A stretch of DNA of 64,000 bases from NCBI GenBank assembly GCA_963839475.1, contig CAWIVH010000001.1:496001-560000 (forward strand). Reading direction: 5' to 3'. Origin of the DNA: CAWIVH01 sp963839475 (GTDB lineage Bacteria; Acidobacteriota; UBA6911). The notes below the pieces were generated by a model. That model did no database searches and was not told where the DNA came from. It was given only the letters and a program-made list of their open reading frames with translations. Positions 1-7,906 of this stretch are shown one piece after another (positions within the stretch are counted from its first letter, which is position 1; each line of letters starts with the position of its first letter). The position numbers were made by a program, and so were the translations under genes.

Positions 1-495
1 AGCAGCCCGACATTGGATCAGGTAAAAAAAGCGGCGGAGGAATACAACAAGATCGGGGAGATCGCCGCAAAAGCCGGGATGCAGCAGGGGCTGCACAATG
101 AGGGCTTCGAGATGGCGGTGATCGACGGCAAACGCACCTACGACATGCTCTTCGAACTGCTGGACCCTAAATTGGTGAAGTTTCAGTTCCAGATGTCGAC
201 CATCACGGCGGGCTTCGTCGGGGCCGAGTATTTCATGAAGCACCCCGGCCGGTTTATATCGATGCACGTGCAGGATATCGACATGAACGCCCCGCTGGTC
301 GAGCCACCTCCGGCGCCGGCCGGACAGCCTCCGCGCCAGCCTCGGCGGCCACAGGTGGCGCTCGGCAAAGGCACCATTGATTGGGTCAAGACCTTTACTG
401 CGGCGAAGACGGGAGGGATCAAGAACTATTTCGTCGAGCAGAACTGGGAACTCACGCAGCAGAGCGTCGCTTACCTGAAGACGCTTTCGGTTTAG
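1..495 (+). CDS. Sugar phosphate isomerase/epimerase-like protein, C-terminal part (left-truncated)
   Basis: The reading frame is open to the first base of the window, so the gene starts upstream. The visible 164 codons end in TAG. The segment GLHNEGFEM followed by a strand ending in FQFQMSTIT, then HPGRFISMHVQD and a final FVEQNW, is the second half of a xylose-isomerase-like (AP endonuclease 2) TIM barrel. In this family, His, Glu and Asp at strand ends usually bind a divalent metal. A proline-rich insert (residues about 101-115) lies before the last strand. The 6697-7704 protein, also an isomerase-like barrel, carries a Tat leader, so export is possible but the leader would lie outside the window. 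Family is fairly sure; substrate is unknown. Confidence 0.75.
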   Translation, partial: SSPTLDQVKKAAEEYNKIGEIAAKAGMQQGLHNEGFEMAVIDGKRTYDMLFELLDPKLVKFQFQMSTITAGFVGAEYFMKHPGRFISMHVQDIDMNAPLVEPPPAPAGQPPRQPRRPQVALGKGTIDWVKTFTAAKTGGIKNYFVEQNWELTQQSVAYLKTLSV

Positions 496-597
496 CGGTG
501 CTCTCTGGAAACTTTGCTCCATACTTGAGAATGTTTAGTTTGCAGGACCAAGTTTAAGGCCGAGGTTGGCTGCCCTATTAATTAACACAGCCGAGAA

Positions 598-675
598 ATT
601 GAACCGCGAAGACCATTAAGACCCAAAGATTTATAAACAATATCTTTGCGATCTTAGCGTCTTAGCGGTTCGATT
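598..675. repeat. Dispersed hairpin repeat, copy A
   Basis: The left arm begins ATTGAACCGCGAAG and the right arm ends TTAGCGGTTCGATT. The arms are imperfect inverted repeats made of 8-9 bp AAG units, with an AT-rich loop. A T-run (GGTTTTTCGG) follows on the plus strand. The copy sits between two convergent genes, consistent with a terminator-like or REP-like role (inference). Confidence 0.85.
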
Positions 676-750
676 GGTTTTTCGGTCTTTGCCGGAAATG
701 CATGATTTTCGCATTGCACAAGTACACGTTTCTATTCTCAATAAACCACG
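676..750. repeat. Extended homology tail of repeat A, shared with copy G
   Basis: After the hairpin, about 75 bp match the sequence after copy G (39002-39075) at roughly 75-80 percent by eye. Shared words include GTTTCT, TTCTCAAT and AACCACG. The conserved block ends about 35 bp before the stop of the leftward gene. It shows that at least some copies belong to a longer element. Confidence 0.7.
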
Positions 751-784
751 CAGGCGTGGCCGGGATTCTCTGGAAGCGGAATTT

Positions 785-1771
785 TTACCGCGTTTTGTAG
801 ACTCTTATTTCAGCGCTTTGCGCTCCGCGATGGGGAACGGCCAGGCAAAGGATTTTCAGCTCGGGAACGAAAAGCGCCGTGCGGGCTCCGGAGGCCGTGG
901 GAACCGACCCGACTTTGGCATAGGCATCGGCACTATCCTGCCTAATAATGTCGATCACTCCCTGACCGCAGGCTATATAGAGCAGCCGATTCTGCAAATC
1001 GAAGAACAAGTCATCGGTATCGCTGCAGATATCAAGACTTGATACCACACTGCCCGACTCAAAATCGCTTACCAGCAGCTTGGCGGGCTTGCGGGTTCCA
1101 ACAAAAATCCGGTGATTCGTCTCGTCGAGGATCATGGGAAAATTCGCTTTTACACCGCGGTTGGGCCAGGTGGATAGGACCTTGCGCTTGTCCCGGTCGA
1201 TTACCGCCACATGATCAGCGGTCGGAACATTCACGAAAATCTTGGGTCCGGAACCTCCCAGGCGGAACGATTCCGGATGCCCGGCCAGCGGAACGTCGGC
1301 TACCTTGGCGCCGGACCGGGCGTCCACTATACCCAGCGCGCCTTCCCCGTATCCCACATAAATGAGCCTGGCTTTCTCATCATATCGAACATTGTCTGCA
1401 TCCGGCATTCCAGCGACCGTACCGATGGCTTGGAAGGTGCGGCCGTCCAGGATCCGCAGGTTGCCATCCTTGCCGTTGGCGATAAAAACCCGGTCGAGAT
1501 CCGCGGCGTAGGCTATCCCCTGAGGCTCGCCAAAACCCGACAAGCTGCGAAGGGTTTTGCCGCTTTCCAGATCGAGGACTTCTACCGTGTTGTTGCCGAG
1601 CGCCGCGACGAAGAGCCTATGCCCGGCGACATCCGCAGCCATATGGTCAATCCGCCCTTCGACCTTTGCCATGGAAATTACTTTTTCCAGAACCAGCGGA
1701 GCCGGTGCCTGCTGAGCCGGCAGGATTGCCAGGAGTATTAGACCGATAACAGGAGAAAAGAAGAATTTCAT
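785..1771 (-). CDS. Secreted YncE/YVTN-type beta-propeller protein
   Basis: The protein has 328 residues, starting at an ATG that has GAGGA 8 bases upstream; a TTG 15 bases further up is a worse start. A Sec signal peptide (MKFFFSPVIGLILLAILPA) comes first. Blade-like repeats of the form RLFVAALGNNTVEVLDLESGK follow through most of the chain, as in YncE/YVTN propellers. These act in the periplasm as binding or scaffold domains; no catalytic residues are visible. The ribosome site overlaps the norR stop codon (gap 11 bp), so it is very likely co-transcribed and translationally coupled with norR. A role in NO metabolism is suggested only by this context. Confidence 0.8.
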   Translation of the reverse strand: MKFFFSPVIGLILLAILPAQQAPAPLVLEKVISMAKVEGRIDHMAADVAGHRLFVAALGNNTVEVLDLESGKTLRSLSGFGEPQGIAYAADLDRVFIANGKDGNLRILDGRTFQAIGTVAGMPDADNVRYDEKARLIYVGYGEGALGIVDARSGAKVADVPLAGHPESFRLGGSGPKIFVNVPTADHVAVIDRDKRKVLSTWPNRGVKANFPMILDETNHRIFVGTRKPAKLLVSDFESGSVVSSLDICSDTDDLFFDLQNRLLYIACGQGVIDIIRQDSADAYAKVGSVPTASGARTALFVPELKILCLAVPHRGAQSAEIRVYKTR

Positions 1772-1782
1772 AATGGATATCC

Positions 1783-3348
1783 TCAAAATTCTTTCAATCC
1801 CAACCTGCGGGCGAGGTGATGCAGGTTCGAGCGATGCAACCCCAGCTCACGAGCCGCAGCCGCCCAGTTTCCATCGTGCCGGTTCACCGCTGACTGAATG
1901 GCTCGCCTCTGAAAGGATTCTACCTGCACGCGAAGCGGCTGGACAACGGGCGCTGCAGGGCCGGCCCGATCGGCGGTCGGAACGGGAAGGCGGCCGGAAG
2001 TGGCTTCAACGTCGAGATGCTCCGCTTCAATTTCCATGACGTTGCCGGGCTCCTTTCCATGAGAAGCCCTCAGAACAGCCCGGCTTACTACATTTTCCAA
2101 CTCGCGCACATTCCCCGGCCACTCCGCTGTTATCAACCGTTCGCGCGCCTCCTCCTGGAGATGAACCCGTCCCAGGCCCAGCCTGCGGCTGGTCAAATCG
2201 ATAAAATGTGCGGCTAGCATCGGGATGTCTTCTCGCCGTTCGCGAAGCGGCGGAACCCGGAGAGGAAAAACCGCCAGGCGATGGTAGAGGTCAGGGCGAA
2301 AACGCCCTCGATCCACTTCCTTCAGCAGATTGCGATTGGTGGCCGCAATGACGCGGACATCCACCCGGTGCACCCGGTCGCTCCCCACACGCTGGATCTC
2401 TCCCTGCTGCAGGGCCCGCAAAAGCTTCGGCTGCAATTCCAGAGGCAACTCGCCGATCTCGTCGAGAAGGAGCGTTCCCCCATGTGCCACTTCGAATTTG
2501 CCGGCCCGGTCCCGGGATGCCCCGGTAAATGCACCAGCGACATGTCCGAAAAGCTCGCTTTCCGCAATGGAAATCGGCAGCGCGGCGCAATTCACATGTA
2601 TCAGCGCTTCGTCGCAGCGTCCCGAAGCATCGTGGATATGCTGTGCTACCAACTCCTTCCCTGACCCGGTTTCACCGGTAATCAGCACAGTGAGGTCCGA
2701 CGCCGCTACCAGGGCGATCTCTTCGCGCAGTCGTCTCACCGCCGCACTCAACCCGAGCAGTTGGCCTCCGCTGGATTCCGCTGCCGAGCGCTGAAGGGCG
2801 TGCGCCACCTGCCCGCGATGATGAGCCCGGCGTTCAAGAGCCTCAATCAGCGCGGTCGTCCGCATGGCCGCTCCAGCCATGGCCCCGAGGGTGGCAAGGT
2901 AACGGAGATCCAGCCCGTCAAAGGCATGAGGCGCCAGTGCATCGGCTGTCAGGGCCCCGACTACCACATCCCCCTCTTTCAGGGCACATCCGAAGCAGGC
3001 ATGGATGTGGCCCAGCGCATGCGGATCCGCTTCGAGGTCGCCATCGAAAGGATCAGCCAAAGCACTGTCGGGGGCAAAACGCACCGGTTCCGTCGAACGC
3101 AAGATAATGTCCAGCCTGGGATGCTCCCGGCGCCGATATCGCCGCAAGAGCGCTCCCATTCGCAATCCATGGGCAGCGACAGGAACCAGCTCATCTCCCT
3201 CAAGGCGGAGGAGACAGGCAGCATCAAACGGAATCACCTTGCGCACGGAGGCCAGGAAGCGCTCATACCGATTTTCTGCCGCAAGAGACGCGGTCAGGTC
3301 GCGAGCAATATCCAACAGTATTTCCAAATCTTGTTGTTTATATGACAT
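1783..3348 (-). CDS. norR: Nitric oxide-responsive sigma-54 activator NorR
   Basis: The protein has 521 residues with an N-terminal GAF sensor (about 1-170), an AAA+ domain (about 195-430) and a C-terminal Fis-type helix-turn-helix (about 475-520). Walker A GETGSGKE is near 225-232, the sigma-54 loop GAFTGA near 272-277 and Walker B LLLDEIGE near 293-300. The GAF part keeps the features I recall for the mononuclear iron site of enterobacterial NorR: HPRL, PDSALADPFDG, HAC and ALTAD. NO binding to that iron relieves repression of the ATPase. The ATG at 3348 is preferred over an adjacent TTG. The gene is divergent from ric and norB; the operator palindromes start 5 bp from its start codon, so autoregulation is likely. 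Identification is strong. Confidence 0.93.
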   Translation of the reverse strand: MSYKQQDLEILLDIARDLTASLAAENRYERFLASVRKVIPFDAACLLRLEGDELVPVAAHGLRMGALLRRYRRREHPRLDIILRSTEPVRFAPDSALADPFDGDLEADPHALGHIHACFGCALKEGDVVVGALTADALAPHAFDGLDLRYLATLGAMAGAAMRTTALIEALERRAHHRGQVAHALQRSAAESSGGQLLGLSAAVRRLREEIALVAASDLTVLITGETGSGKELVAQHIHDASGRCDEALIHVNCAALPISIAESELFGHVAGAFTGASRDRAGKFEVAHGGTLLLDEIGELPLELQPKLLRALQQGEIQRVGSDRVHRVDVRVIAATNRNLLKEVDRGRFRPDLYHRLAVFPLRVPPLRERREDIPMLAAHFIDLTSRRLGLGRVHLQEEARERLITAEWPGNVRELENVVSRAVLRASHGKEPGNVMEIEAEHLDVEATSGRLPVPTADRAGPAAPVVQPLRVQVESFQRRAIQSAVNRHDGNWAAAARELGLHRSNLHHLARRLGLKEF

Positions 3349-3352
3349 CAAT

Positions 3353-3369
3353 GTTATTAATGCGATAAC
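3353..3369. promoter_or_regulatory. Putative NorR operator 1 (GTTAT-N7-ATAAC)
   Basis: A perfect inverted repeat with 5 bp arms and a 7 bp spacer, lying immediately upstream of norR. The same layout recurs 25 bp downstream. Assignment to NorR is inference from position upstream of the sigma-54 promoter. Confidence 0.6.
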
Positions 3370-3377
3370 GATTAGCG

Positions 3378-3394
3378 GTTGTCAATACAATAAC
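3378..3394. promoter_or_regulatory. Putative NorR operator 2 (GTTGT-N7-ATAAC)
   Basis: Second copy of the same 5-7-5 palindrome with one arm mismatch. Its centre is 25 bp from the first, so the sites are on roughly similar faces of the helix. Enhancer arrays of this sort are expected for NorR hexamers. Confidence 0.6.
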
Positions 3395-3423
3395 ATCAAT
3401 ATCAATTCATTGATTCCATTGAT
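3395..3423. promoter_or_regulatory. Putative third operator: ATCAAT/ATTGAT palindromic cluster
   Basis: Two ATCAAT words (3395-3406) and two ATTGAT words (3409-3414, 3418-3423) form nested palindromes about 21 bp beyond operator 2. The sequence differs from the first two sites, so it may be a weaker third site or simply AT-rich DNA. Confidence 0.4.
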
Positions 3424-3432
3424 TTTATTTTC

Positions 3433-3449
3433 TGGCACAGGATGTGCAA
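3433..3449 (+). promoter_or_regulatory. Sigma-54 (-24/-12) promoter of the ric-norB unit
   Basis: The sequence reads TGGCACAGGATGTGCAA. The GG and GC dinucleotides are separated by the canonical 10 bases, and TGGCAC matches the -24 consensus exactly. The predicted start is near 3459, 32 bases before the ric ATG. NorR is an obligate sigma-54 activator, so the match between neighbour and promoter class is strong support. Confidence 0.85.
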
Positions 3450-3490
3450 TAGAAGTCATAGGACATGAAGTCCAAAACAAGGAGACTGAC

Positions 3491-4150
3491 ATGAACACCA
3501 CCATGACTTTGGCAGAACTGGCTGTTGCGCATCCTGCGGCTTCGCGCATCTTTTATAAAAAAGGGCTCGATTTTTGCTGCGGCGGAAAGCGTCCGGTATT
3601 GGAAGCCTGCAGAGATTTGGGCCTCGACGCGAGAGCCATTCTCGAGGAGATTTCGCGTGAGGAATCGAACTCGCCGGAACTACAGCATTGGGAAAAGAAA
3701 ACCATCCGCGAACTGATCACCTTTATAGTGGAACATTATCACGCCAGGCTGCGGACCGAAATTCCGGAACTGGTAGCCATGGCGGAGAAGGTGGAGCGGG
3801 TTCATGCTGATAAATCGACCTGCCCCCGCGGGCTTCGCCAGCACCTTGAAGCGATTGAATCCGCGGTGAACGATCACCTGGACAAAGAAGAGGGAATTCT
3901 CTTCCCGCTCTTCCTCAGCGGGCGCGGGCATCATGCTGCCGCACCGATCCGCGTGATGGAATTCGAACATGTCGAGCACGGCGCCAACCTAAGGCGCACG
4001 CGCGAGCTCACGGACAATTTGACGGCTCCGCCGGAAGCCTGTGCAACATGGCAGGCTTTATATGCCCGCCTCGGGGCGCTGGAAGCAGATTTGATGCAGC
4101 ACATCCACCTCGAAAACAACCTTTTGTTTCAGCGCGCGTTGAACGAATAA
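3491..4150 (+). CDS. ric: Iron-sulfur cluster repair di-iron protein RIC (YtfE/ScdA/DnrN family)
   Basis: The protein has 219 residues, starting at an ATG preceded by AAGGAG 6 bases upstream. The frame is open further left, but that part lies inside norR on the other strand and is not coding. The N-terminal ScdA domain carries the invariant DFCCGG (Cys29, Cys30). The hemerythrin-like bundle that follows has the expected His/Glu ligand motifs EHYHARL, HLDKEEGILFP, EFEHVEHG and HIHLENNLLF. Members of this family bind a di-iron centre in the cytoplasm and repair Fe-S clusters damaged by NO or oxidants. It lies directly behind a sigma-54 promoter and before the NO reductase, so NorR control is expected. 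Confidence 0.93.
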   Translation: MNTTMTLAELAVAHPAASRIFYKKGLDFCCGGKRPVLEACRDLGLDARAILEEISREESNSPELQHWEKKTIRELITFIVEHYHARLRTEIPELVAMAEKVERVHADKSTCPRGLRQHLEAIESAVNDHLDKEEGILFPLFLSGRGHHAAAPIRVMEFEHVEHGANLRRTRELTDNLTAPPEACATWQALYARLGALEADLMQHIHLENNLLFQRALNE

Positions 4151-4294
4151 ATCCGATCTAAAAATGTCGAAATCATAACCGGCGCGGCCTTCGATCCGGA
4201 CCTGGTCCAGGGTTTTCGGCCGTCGTCCTGCTCCTCAAAAGTTCTTATTCCACGCACCGGATTCATGCCGGACATTTCCAAGGAGAACAAACTG

Positions 4295-6610
4295 ATGTCG
4301 AACGATCGCTCTAATTCCATTAATCACCGCAAGTTATGGTGGCTGCTGGGCAGTGCAGTGATGATTGCATTTGTATTGCTGGGATTTTTCGGGCGCGAGG
4401 TCTACCGCCAGGCACCGCCCATCCCTGACCGGGTGCAAACCGAGGATGGCCGCACCCTGTTCACCAAGAACGACATCCTCAGCGGACAGCAGGTTTGGCA
4501 ATCGACAGGCGGCCAGCAGCTCGGGTCGATATGGGGTCACGGCGCCTACCAGGCGCCCGACTGGACCGCAGACTGGCTCCACAAGGAGGTAACGACTCTG
4601 CTCGAAATCCGAAGCCAGCACAGGTACGGAAAAGCCTTCGACACCCTGACATCTGAGGAACAGGCCCCCATTCGCCAGCAGGTGATCGCGGAGATGCGAA
4701 AGAACAGGTTCGACACCGCCAGCAATGCGGTGACCGTATCGGCAGACCGCGCAGCAGCCATTTCCCGGGTTGCCGCCCATTACGACGGGCTCTTCGGAGG
4801 CGAGCCGTCGCTTCAATCCCTTCGTGAGCACTACGCGATGCAGGACGTCACGGTCGGCGATCCCGCGAAGAGAAGCCTGCTTGCAGCGTTCTTTTTCTGG
4901 ACAAGCTGGGCGGCGGCGACCGAACGCCCCGGCATGAGCATGACCTACACCAACAATTGGCCGCATGAACCGCTGATCGACAACCGTCCGACTCCGGCCA
5001 ACGTTCTCTGGTCCATCATCAGCGTGATCCTGCTGCTTGCGGGCATCGCCTCGCTGATCTGGTGGCAGGCATTTCGTTCGAAGCCGGAACCGGTCGTCCA
5101 GCCACCGGCAAGCGATCCATTCCGCGAATTCAACCTGACGCCTTCGATGCGCGCGGTCGGCAAATACCTCGGCGTAGTGGTGCTCCTGCTGGTGGTCCAG
5201 GTGATCCTCGGCGCGGTTACGGCGCACTACACTGTGGAAGGCCAGGGGTTCTTCGGCATTCCTCTGGCCAAATATCTCCCGTACAGCCTCTCGAGAACCT
5301 GGCACATCCAGACAGGTCTTTTCTGGATTGCGACCGCCTTTCTGGCAGCTGGCCTGTTCATGGCACCCGTCGTGGGAGGCCGCGAGCCGCGTTTCCAGAG
5401 GCTGGGTGTGAACGTATTATTCGGGGCGCTCCTTGTAGTGGTTGGCGGATCGCTGGCCGGCGAGGCTCTGTCCATCCATCAGAAGCTGAGCCTTTCGGCA
5501 GGATTCTGGTTCGGCCACCAGGGATATGAATATGTCGATCTCGGGCGCGCCTGGCAAATCGCGCTTTTTGCCGGGCTCCTGATCTGGCTGGCACTGATGT
5601 TGAACGGGCTCCGTCCAGCTCTGGCGCGCCGGGACTCTTCACGCCCCCTCGTCCTTATGTTTACCGGCGCCAGCGCGGCGGTCGGCCTGATGTACGGTGC
5701 GGGATTCTTTTTCAGCGCCCGGACACATCTGACGGTGATGGAATACTGGCGTTGGTGGGTGGTACATCTTTGGGTGGAAGGTTTCTTTGAAGTTTTTGCC
5801 ACTGCCGCCCTGGCGCTGATATTCGCCCGATTAGGGCTTGTACAACGCTCCCATGCGGCCGCAGCCGTGATTGGATCAAGTGCGCTCTTTCTCTTCGCGG
5901 GCATCCCGGGCACATTCCACCATCTCTACTTCAGCGGCACGCCGACTTCGATCATGGCCATAGGGGCAAGCTTCAGTGCGCTGGAGGTGGTACCGCTCGT
6001 CCTGATCGGCTTCGAGGCCTTTCGCACCAGCCGCATGCCCTCAGCCGCGGCCTGGATGAACAAATACCGCTGGCCGATTCGCTTCTTCGTCGGGGTTGCC
6101 TTCTGGAACCTGGTGGGTGCCGGCCTATTCGGATTCCTGATCAATCCCCCGATTGCCCTTTATTACATGCAGGGACTGAATACAACACCGGTGCATGCAC
6201 ACACGGCCCTATTCGGGGTTTACGGCCTGCTGTCTCTGGGTCTGGTTCTGATGGTGGCTCGATTCATGGGCGGTGAAAGGGCTTGGCACGAGCGCGCCAT
6301 CGCCATCGCCTTCTGGAGCATGAACATCGGCCTGAGCCTCATGGTAGTTCTTAGCCTTCTGCCCATAGGGCTCGCACAGGCCTGGGCGAGCATTTCACAA
6401 GGATTGTGGTATGCACGCAGCGTCGATTTCCTGCAGCAGCCCTGGATTCAGACGCTGCGCTGGCTACGAATGATTGGGGATACGATTTTCCTCTTCGGCG
6501 TCGCGGCTTTTACGTGGTTTATGGCCGGCCTCTGGTTTGGCTGGAGCTACAGGAGGGAGGCCTGTCCATCTGGTCTGCAACGGCCGGCGGACAGCCGGCA
6601 AGCTGCCTGA
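4295..6610 (+). CDS. norB: Quinol-dependent nitric oxide reductase (qNOR, NorZ type)
   Basis: The protein has 771 residues. The ATG at 4295 has AAGGAG 9 bases upstream; an in-frame ATG at 4265 lacks a site. One N-terminal membrane helix is followed by a periplasmic domain (about 40-220) with the QQVWQSTGGQQLGSIWGHG signature. A heme-copper-oxidase-like membrane domain of about a dozen helices comes next. Histidines that should hold the hemes and FeB are seen at about 491 (HLWVEGFFEVFA), 542-543 (HHLYFSG) and 634/636 (PVHAHTALFG). The fused form takes electrons from quinol and reduces two NO to N2O in the inner membrane. No nosZ, nirK or nirS is seen nearby, so detoxification is more likely than respiration here. 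It lies 144 bp after ric with no clear promoter between. Confidence 0.94.
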   Translation: MSNDRSNSINHRKLWWLLGSAVMIAFVLLGFFGREVYRQAPPIPDRVQTEDGRTLFTKNDILSGQQVWQSTGGQQLGSIWGHGAYQAPDWTADWLHKEVTTLLEIRSQHRYGKAFDTLTSEEQAPIRQQVIAEMRKNRFDTASNAVTVSADRAAAISRVAAHYDGLFGGEPSLQSLREHYAMQDVTVGDPAKRSLLAAFFFWTSWAAATERPGMSMTYTNNWPHEPLIDNRPTPANVLWSIISVILLLAGIASLIWWQAFRSKPEPVVQPPASDPFREFNLTPSMRAVGKYLGVVVLLLVVQVILGAVTAHYTVEGQGFFGIPLAKYLPYSLSRTWHIQTGLFWIATAFLAAGLFMAPVVGGREPRFQRLGVNVLFGALLVVVGGSLAGEALSIHQKLSLSAGFWFGHQGYEYVDLGRAWQIALFAGLLIWLALMLNGLRPALARRDSSRPLVLMFTGASAAVGLMYGAGFFFSARTHLTVMEYWRWWVVHLWVEGFFEVFATAALALIFARLGLVQRSHAAAAVIGSSALFLFAGIPGTFHHLYFSGTPTSIMAIGASFSALEVVPLVLIGFEAFRTSRMPSAAAWMNKYRWPIRFFVGVAFWNLVGAGLFGFLINPPIALYYMQGLNTTPVHAHTALFGVYGLLSLGLVLMVARFMGGERAWHERAIAIAFWSMNIGLSLMVVLSLLPIGLAQAWASISQGLWYARSVDFLQQPWIQTLRWLRMIGDTIFLFGVAAFTWFMAGLWFGWSYRREACPSGLQRPADSRQAA

Positions 6611-6613
6611 TCC

Positions 6614-6691
6614 AACGAACCGCGAAGGCCTCGAAGCCCGCCAGGAATAATCCGATCCTTCGTGGCCTTGGAGGGCTTCGCGGTTCGAATT
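6614..6691. repeat. Dispersed hairpin repeat, copy B
   Basis: The left arm begins CGAACCGCGAAGGCC and the right arm ends GGCTTCGCGGTTCGAATT. The arms pair over most of their length. It fills the gap between the convergent norB and the leftward isomerase gene. Confidence 0.85.
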
Positions 6692-6696
6692 TTGGC

Positions 6697-7704
6697 TTAG
6701 AGAAGCACCGCCCGGGTGAAATCGACGCACCTCTTGACTTCCCTGGCTGCATCCGAATCGCCCGGAATGTCATATTCCAATTCGATGTCGCAATAGATGG
6801 GCCACTTCATCTTCTGGATCAGTTTGAGGACGTCGGCCAGGGGTGTTTCCCCCTTGCCCCAGACCCGGTTGGTATCGGGCGGATTGCTTTTGGGGCCAGT
6901 GAAATCCTTGATGTGCAAACTCAGGATCCGGTCGTGCAGCCGTTCGATGACCGGATTCGGGTGAAGCCCGGTGCAGCCGTAATAGTGCCCAACATCGAAA
7001 TTGAGCATGATTGCCGGAGAATAGGCCAGGAATCGGTCAAAATTCCAGCCCGGCTCGGCCGGCTGCCTGTGCTGGTGAAAAACCGCGTACATTTTGTGCT
7101 TTTCGGCAAACGGACCCATGCGCTTGCAGGCGTCATCGCCGATTTCATCGCATACAGCTTTGGCGCCCAGCGCCCGGGCGGCCCGGAAGGAATAATCGAT
7201 CTCCTCATCGGTCCAGTTTCCAGGTGAAAACTTGGCAATATGGATGTTGATGCCCGCCTCATTGAAGAGCTTCCGCAGTTCTTCAAATTTTGTCATCGGC
7301 ACCGATGCCCGCCACTTGCGGCGCGCCTCAGCCGATTCGGCCGCGGCTTTTTTGAGTGCGGCCCTTTCTTCATCGGTCTGGGTCGCTCCACGCGGCGGCC
7401 GTGGCGGGCCGGGCGGGAGGCCGGCATAGGTTTCTGCAACATTCCCCATCAGCTCGATGGAGCTGATGCCGGCCAGGATACAATATTTGATGATGTCTTC
7501 CGGCGTCCCCGGCATGCTTCGCCAGCTGTAGGTGATGGCCCCGATCTGGACGCCGCCGAAATTCGAATTGGGTTTTTCCGCAGCCCTCAAAGCCGGTGAT
7601 GCGGACAAAACGCGGGAAAGTGAAGCCGCCGAAACCGCAGCCGCCGCAGTTCCGAAAAAATGCCGTCTGGATACCGTTGCTTCCGATTTTTTCGCTTCTT
7701 GCAT
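6697..7704 (-). CDS. Tat-exported sugar phosphate isomerase/epimerase-like protein
   Basis: The protein has 335 residues; AAAGGA lies 6-7 bases before the ATG. The leader has a twin-arginine motif (SRRHFFGTAAAAVSAASLS), so the folded protein is exported. The body is a xylose-isomerase-like TIM barrel: ITYSW, CILAGISSIELMG, INIHIAKFSPGNW, VFHQHRQ, MLNFDVGHYYGC, SLHIKDF and a final YCDIELEY. Glu, His and Asp at these strand ends normally form the metal site. An inserted segment rich in Pro and Gly (about 110-125) is unusual. The gene resembles the truncated one at the left edge. It is convergent with norB. Substrate unknown, probably a sugar or sugar acid. Confidence 0.82.
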   Translation of the reverse strand: MQEAKKSEATVSRRHFFGTAAAAVSAASLSRVLSASPALRAAEKPNSNFGGVQIGAITYSWRSMPGTPEDIIKYCILAGISSIELMGNVAETYAGLPPGPPRPPRGATQTDEERAALKKAAAESAEARRKWRASVPMTKFEELRKLFNEAGINIHIAKFSPGNWTDEEIDYSFRAARALGAKAVCDEIGDDACKRMGPFAEKHKMYAVFHQHRQPAEPGWNFDRFLAYSPAIMLNFDVGHYYGCTGLHPNPVIERLHDRILSLHIKDFTGPKSNPPDTNRVWGKGETPLADVLKLIQKMKWPIYCDIELEYDIPGDSDAAREVKRCVDFTRAVLL

Positions 7705-7906
7705 AATGAATCCTTTTCATCGCTAAGCTGTTTTCCTGGGAGTCGCGTTCATCTTAAACAAATGGCACACGGCGAAACAGTTAAAAAGAAACTGCGTTCG
7801 TGGTATTTCTTTCGTGCCATGGAAAATCCCATATGTCATAACATGCTCTACTCGAATACGGCAAAATGACCTTCGCCACTCGGCGGTTTTTGTGGTTCAA
7901 AACATT

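Noticed and set aside
3005..3490. In-frame upstream extension of the RIC gene
   Set aside because: It lies inside norR on the opposite strand; the ATG at 3491 has a good ribosome site and the family N-terminus.
4151..4294. Second sigma-54 promoter before norB
   Set aside because: No GG-N10-GC element with acceptable flanks; co-transcription from the ric promoter is simpler.
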